Positions 63,621-64,000 of a stretch of 64,000 nt of DNA are shown one piece after another. Under the pieces are notes generated by a model, which was not told the DNA's origin, ran no database searches, and saw only the letters and a program-made list of their open reading frames with translations. Both the position numbers and the translations under genes were made by a program. The stretch is from Stercorarius parasiticus. Its lineage: Eukaryota; Chordata; Aves; Charadriiformes; Stercorariidae. How positions within the stretch are numbered: position 1 is the stretch's first letter; each line of letters opens with the position of its first letter. The DNA lies in the NCBI GenBank assembly GCA_013396915.1, contig VWZL01001298.1, positions 186,001 through 250,000 on the forward strand. Direction: 5' to 3'.

Positions 63621-64000
63621 AAATCCACAATATCCATAGTAATGTTTTGCCAGTTCTGATAGTAGGTGGGGTGCTCTATTCAGCATCTACTTGAGAGGCT
63701 TCTGATCTGTAGATGTAGGATACACAGGGGCATCATCAGACGTGATAAGTCACATGTTATCCAAGCCTCCCTCTTCCAATGTAAGGAAAAGTTTCTGTTG
63801 ATGCAACATGCACAAAGGTGCCCAATACCTACATGAGATTTCCTTTTAGGTCCTCAGAGTGTTAATTATTCCAGTTTAGACTCAATTGTACCTTAGCAAA
63901 GTGGCTAAAGATATCGGTATATTACACAGCTATTGGTATCTTAAACAATCTTCTGGTTTGGCCCCTTCAGAGTGGACTGGGATTGAAGATCTACAGAAGA
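63621..64000. other. Noncoding unique sequence at window end
   Basis: No coding or repeat feature recognised in the last 380 bp. Confidence 0.6.

Noticed and set aside
63270..63686. Poly-Arg, poly-Glu and poly-Ser frames
   Set aside because: Direct translations of the TTC/CTCCTT pyrimidine tract.

Overview
This window looks like noncoding nuclear DNA from a bird, or less probably another sauropsid such as a crocodilian or turtle. The main evidence is a CR1 (chicken repeat 1) LINE that ends in the family's characteristic octamer ATTCTATG. Supporting signs are AT-leaning composition, low interspersed-repeat density, vertebrate-type microsatellites and no prokaryotic gene structure. I found no host protein-coding exon, rRNA, tRNA or CRISPR array that I can defend. 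Almost all open frames are short, start with non-ATG codons or resemble no family I know, and their lengths are what chance gives in 64 kb. The window is best read as an intergenic desert or part of a very long intron.

Layout. From 1 to about 14.4 kb the DNA is unique and noncoding, with A/T tracts, a GC-rich patch at 1385-1640 (one ambiguous base just after it at 1691) and a G-quadruplex-type C-tract near 3.96 kb. A short CR1 3' end lies on the + strand at 14375-14630. From 14.6 to 28.4 kb the DNA is unique, with a few short direct repeats. A 5'-truncated CR1 of about 1.95 kb lies on the - strand at 28420-30370. It carries a broken endonuclease/reverse-transcriptase ORF2 in which the RT blocks can still be read in order. 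From 30.4 to 43.5 kb the DNA is again unique. A (TTCC)16 microsatellite in a long pyrimidine tract follows at 43494-43688, and then AT-rich DNA with many homeodomain-type TAAT cores to about 44.4 kb. A CpG-enriched patch with a TATA-like box lies at 46860-47290. A MIR-like SINE fragment sits near 52.75 kb. A GC-richer block with two poly(A)-signal-like sites covers 59.1-61.4 kb. A 183-bp pure pyrimidine tract built on TTC and CTCCTT units lies at 63438-63620.

The only protein-coding history I can read is that of the CR1 element, and it is dead: it has four in-frame stops, one frame change and an altered catalytic motif. I found no multi-gene system. The leads most worth following are the sequence-class regions (pyrimidine tracts, the CpG patch, candidate conserved noncoding blocks) and the pattern of G-to-A-type lesions in the CR1. 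The candidate regulatory calls rest on composition and motif content only, and a genome alignment would decide them.
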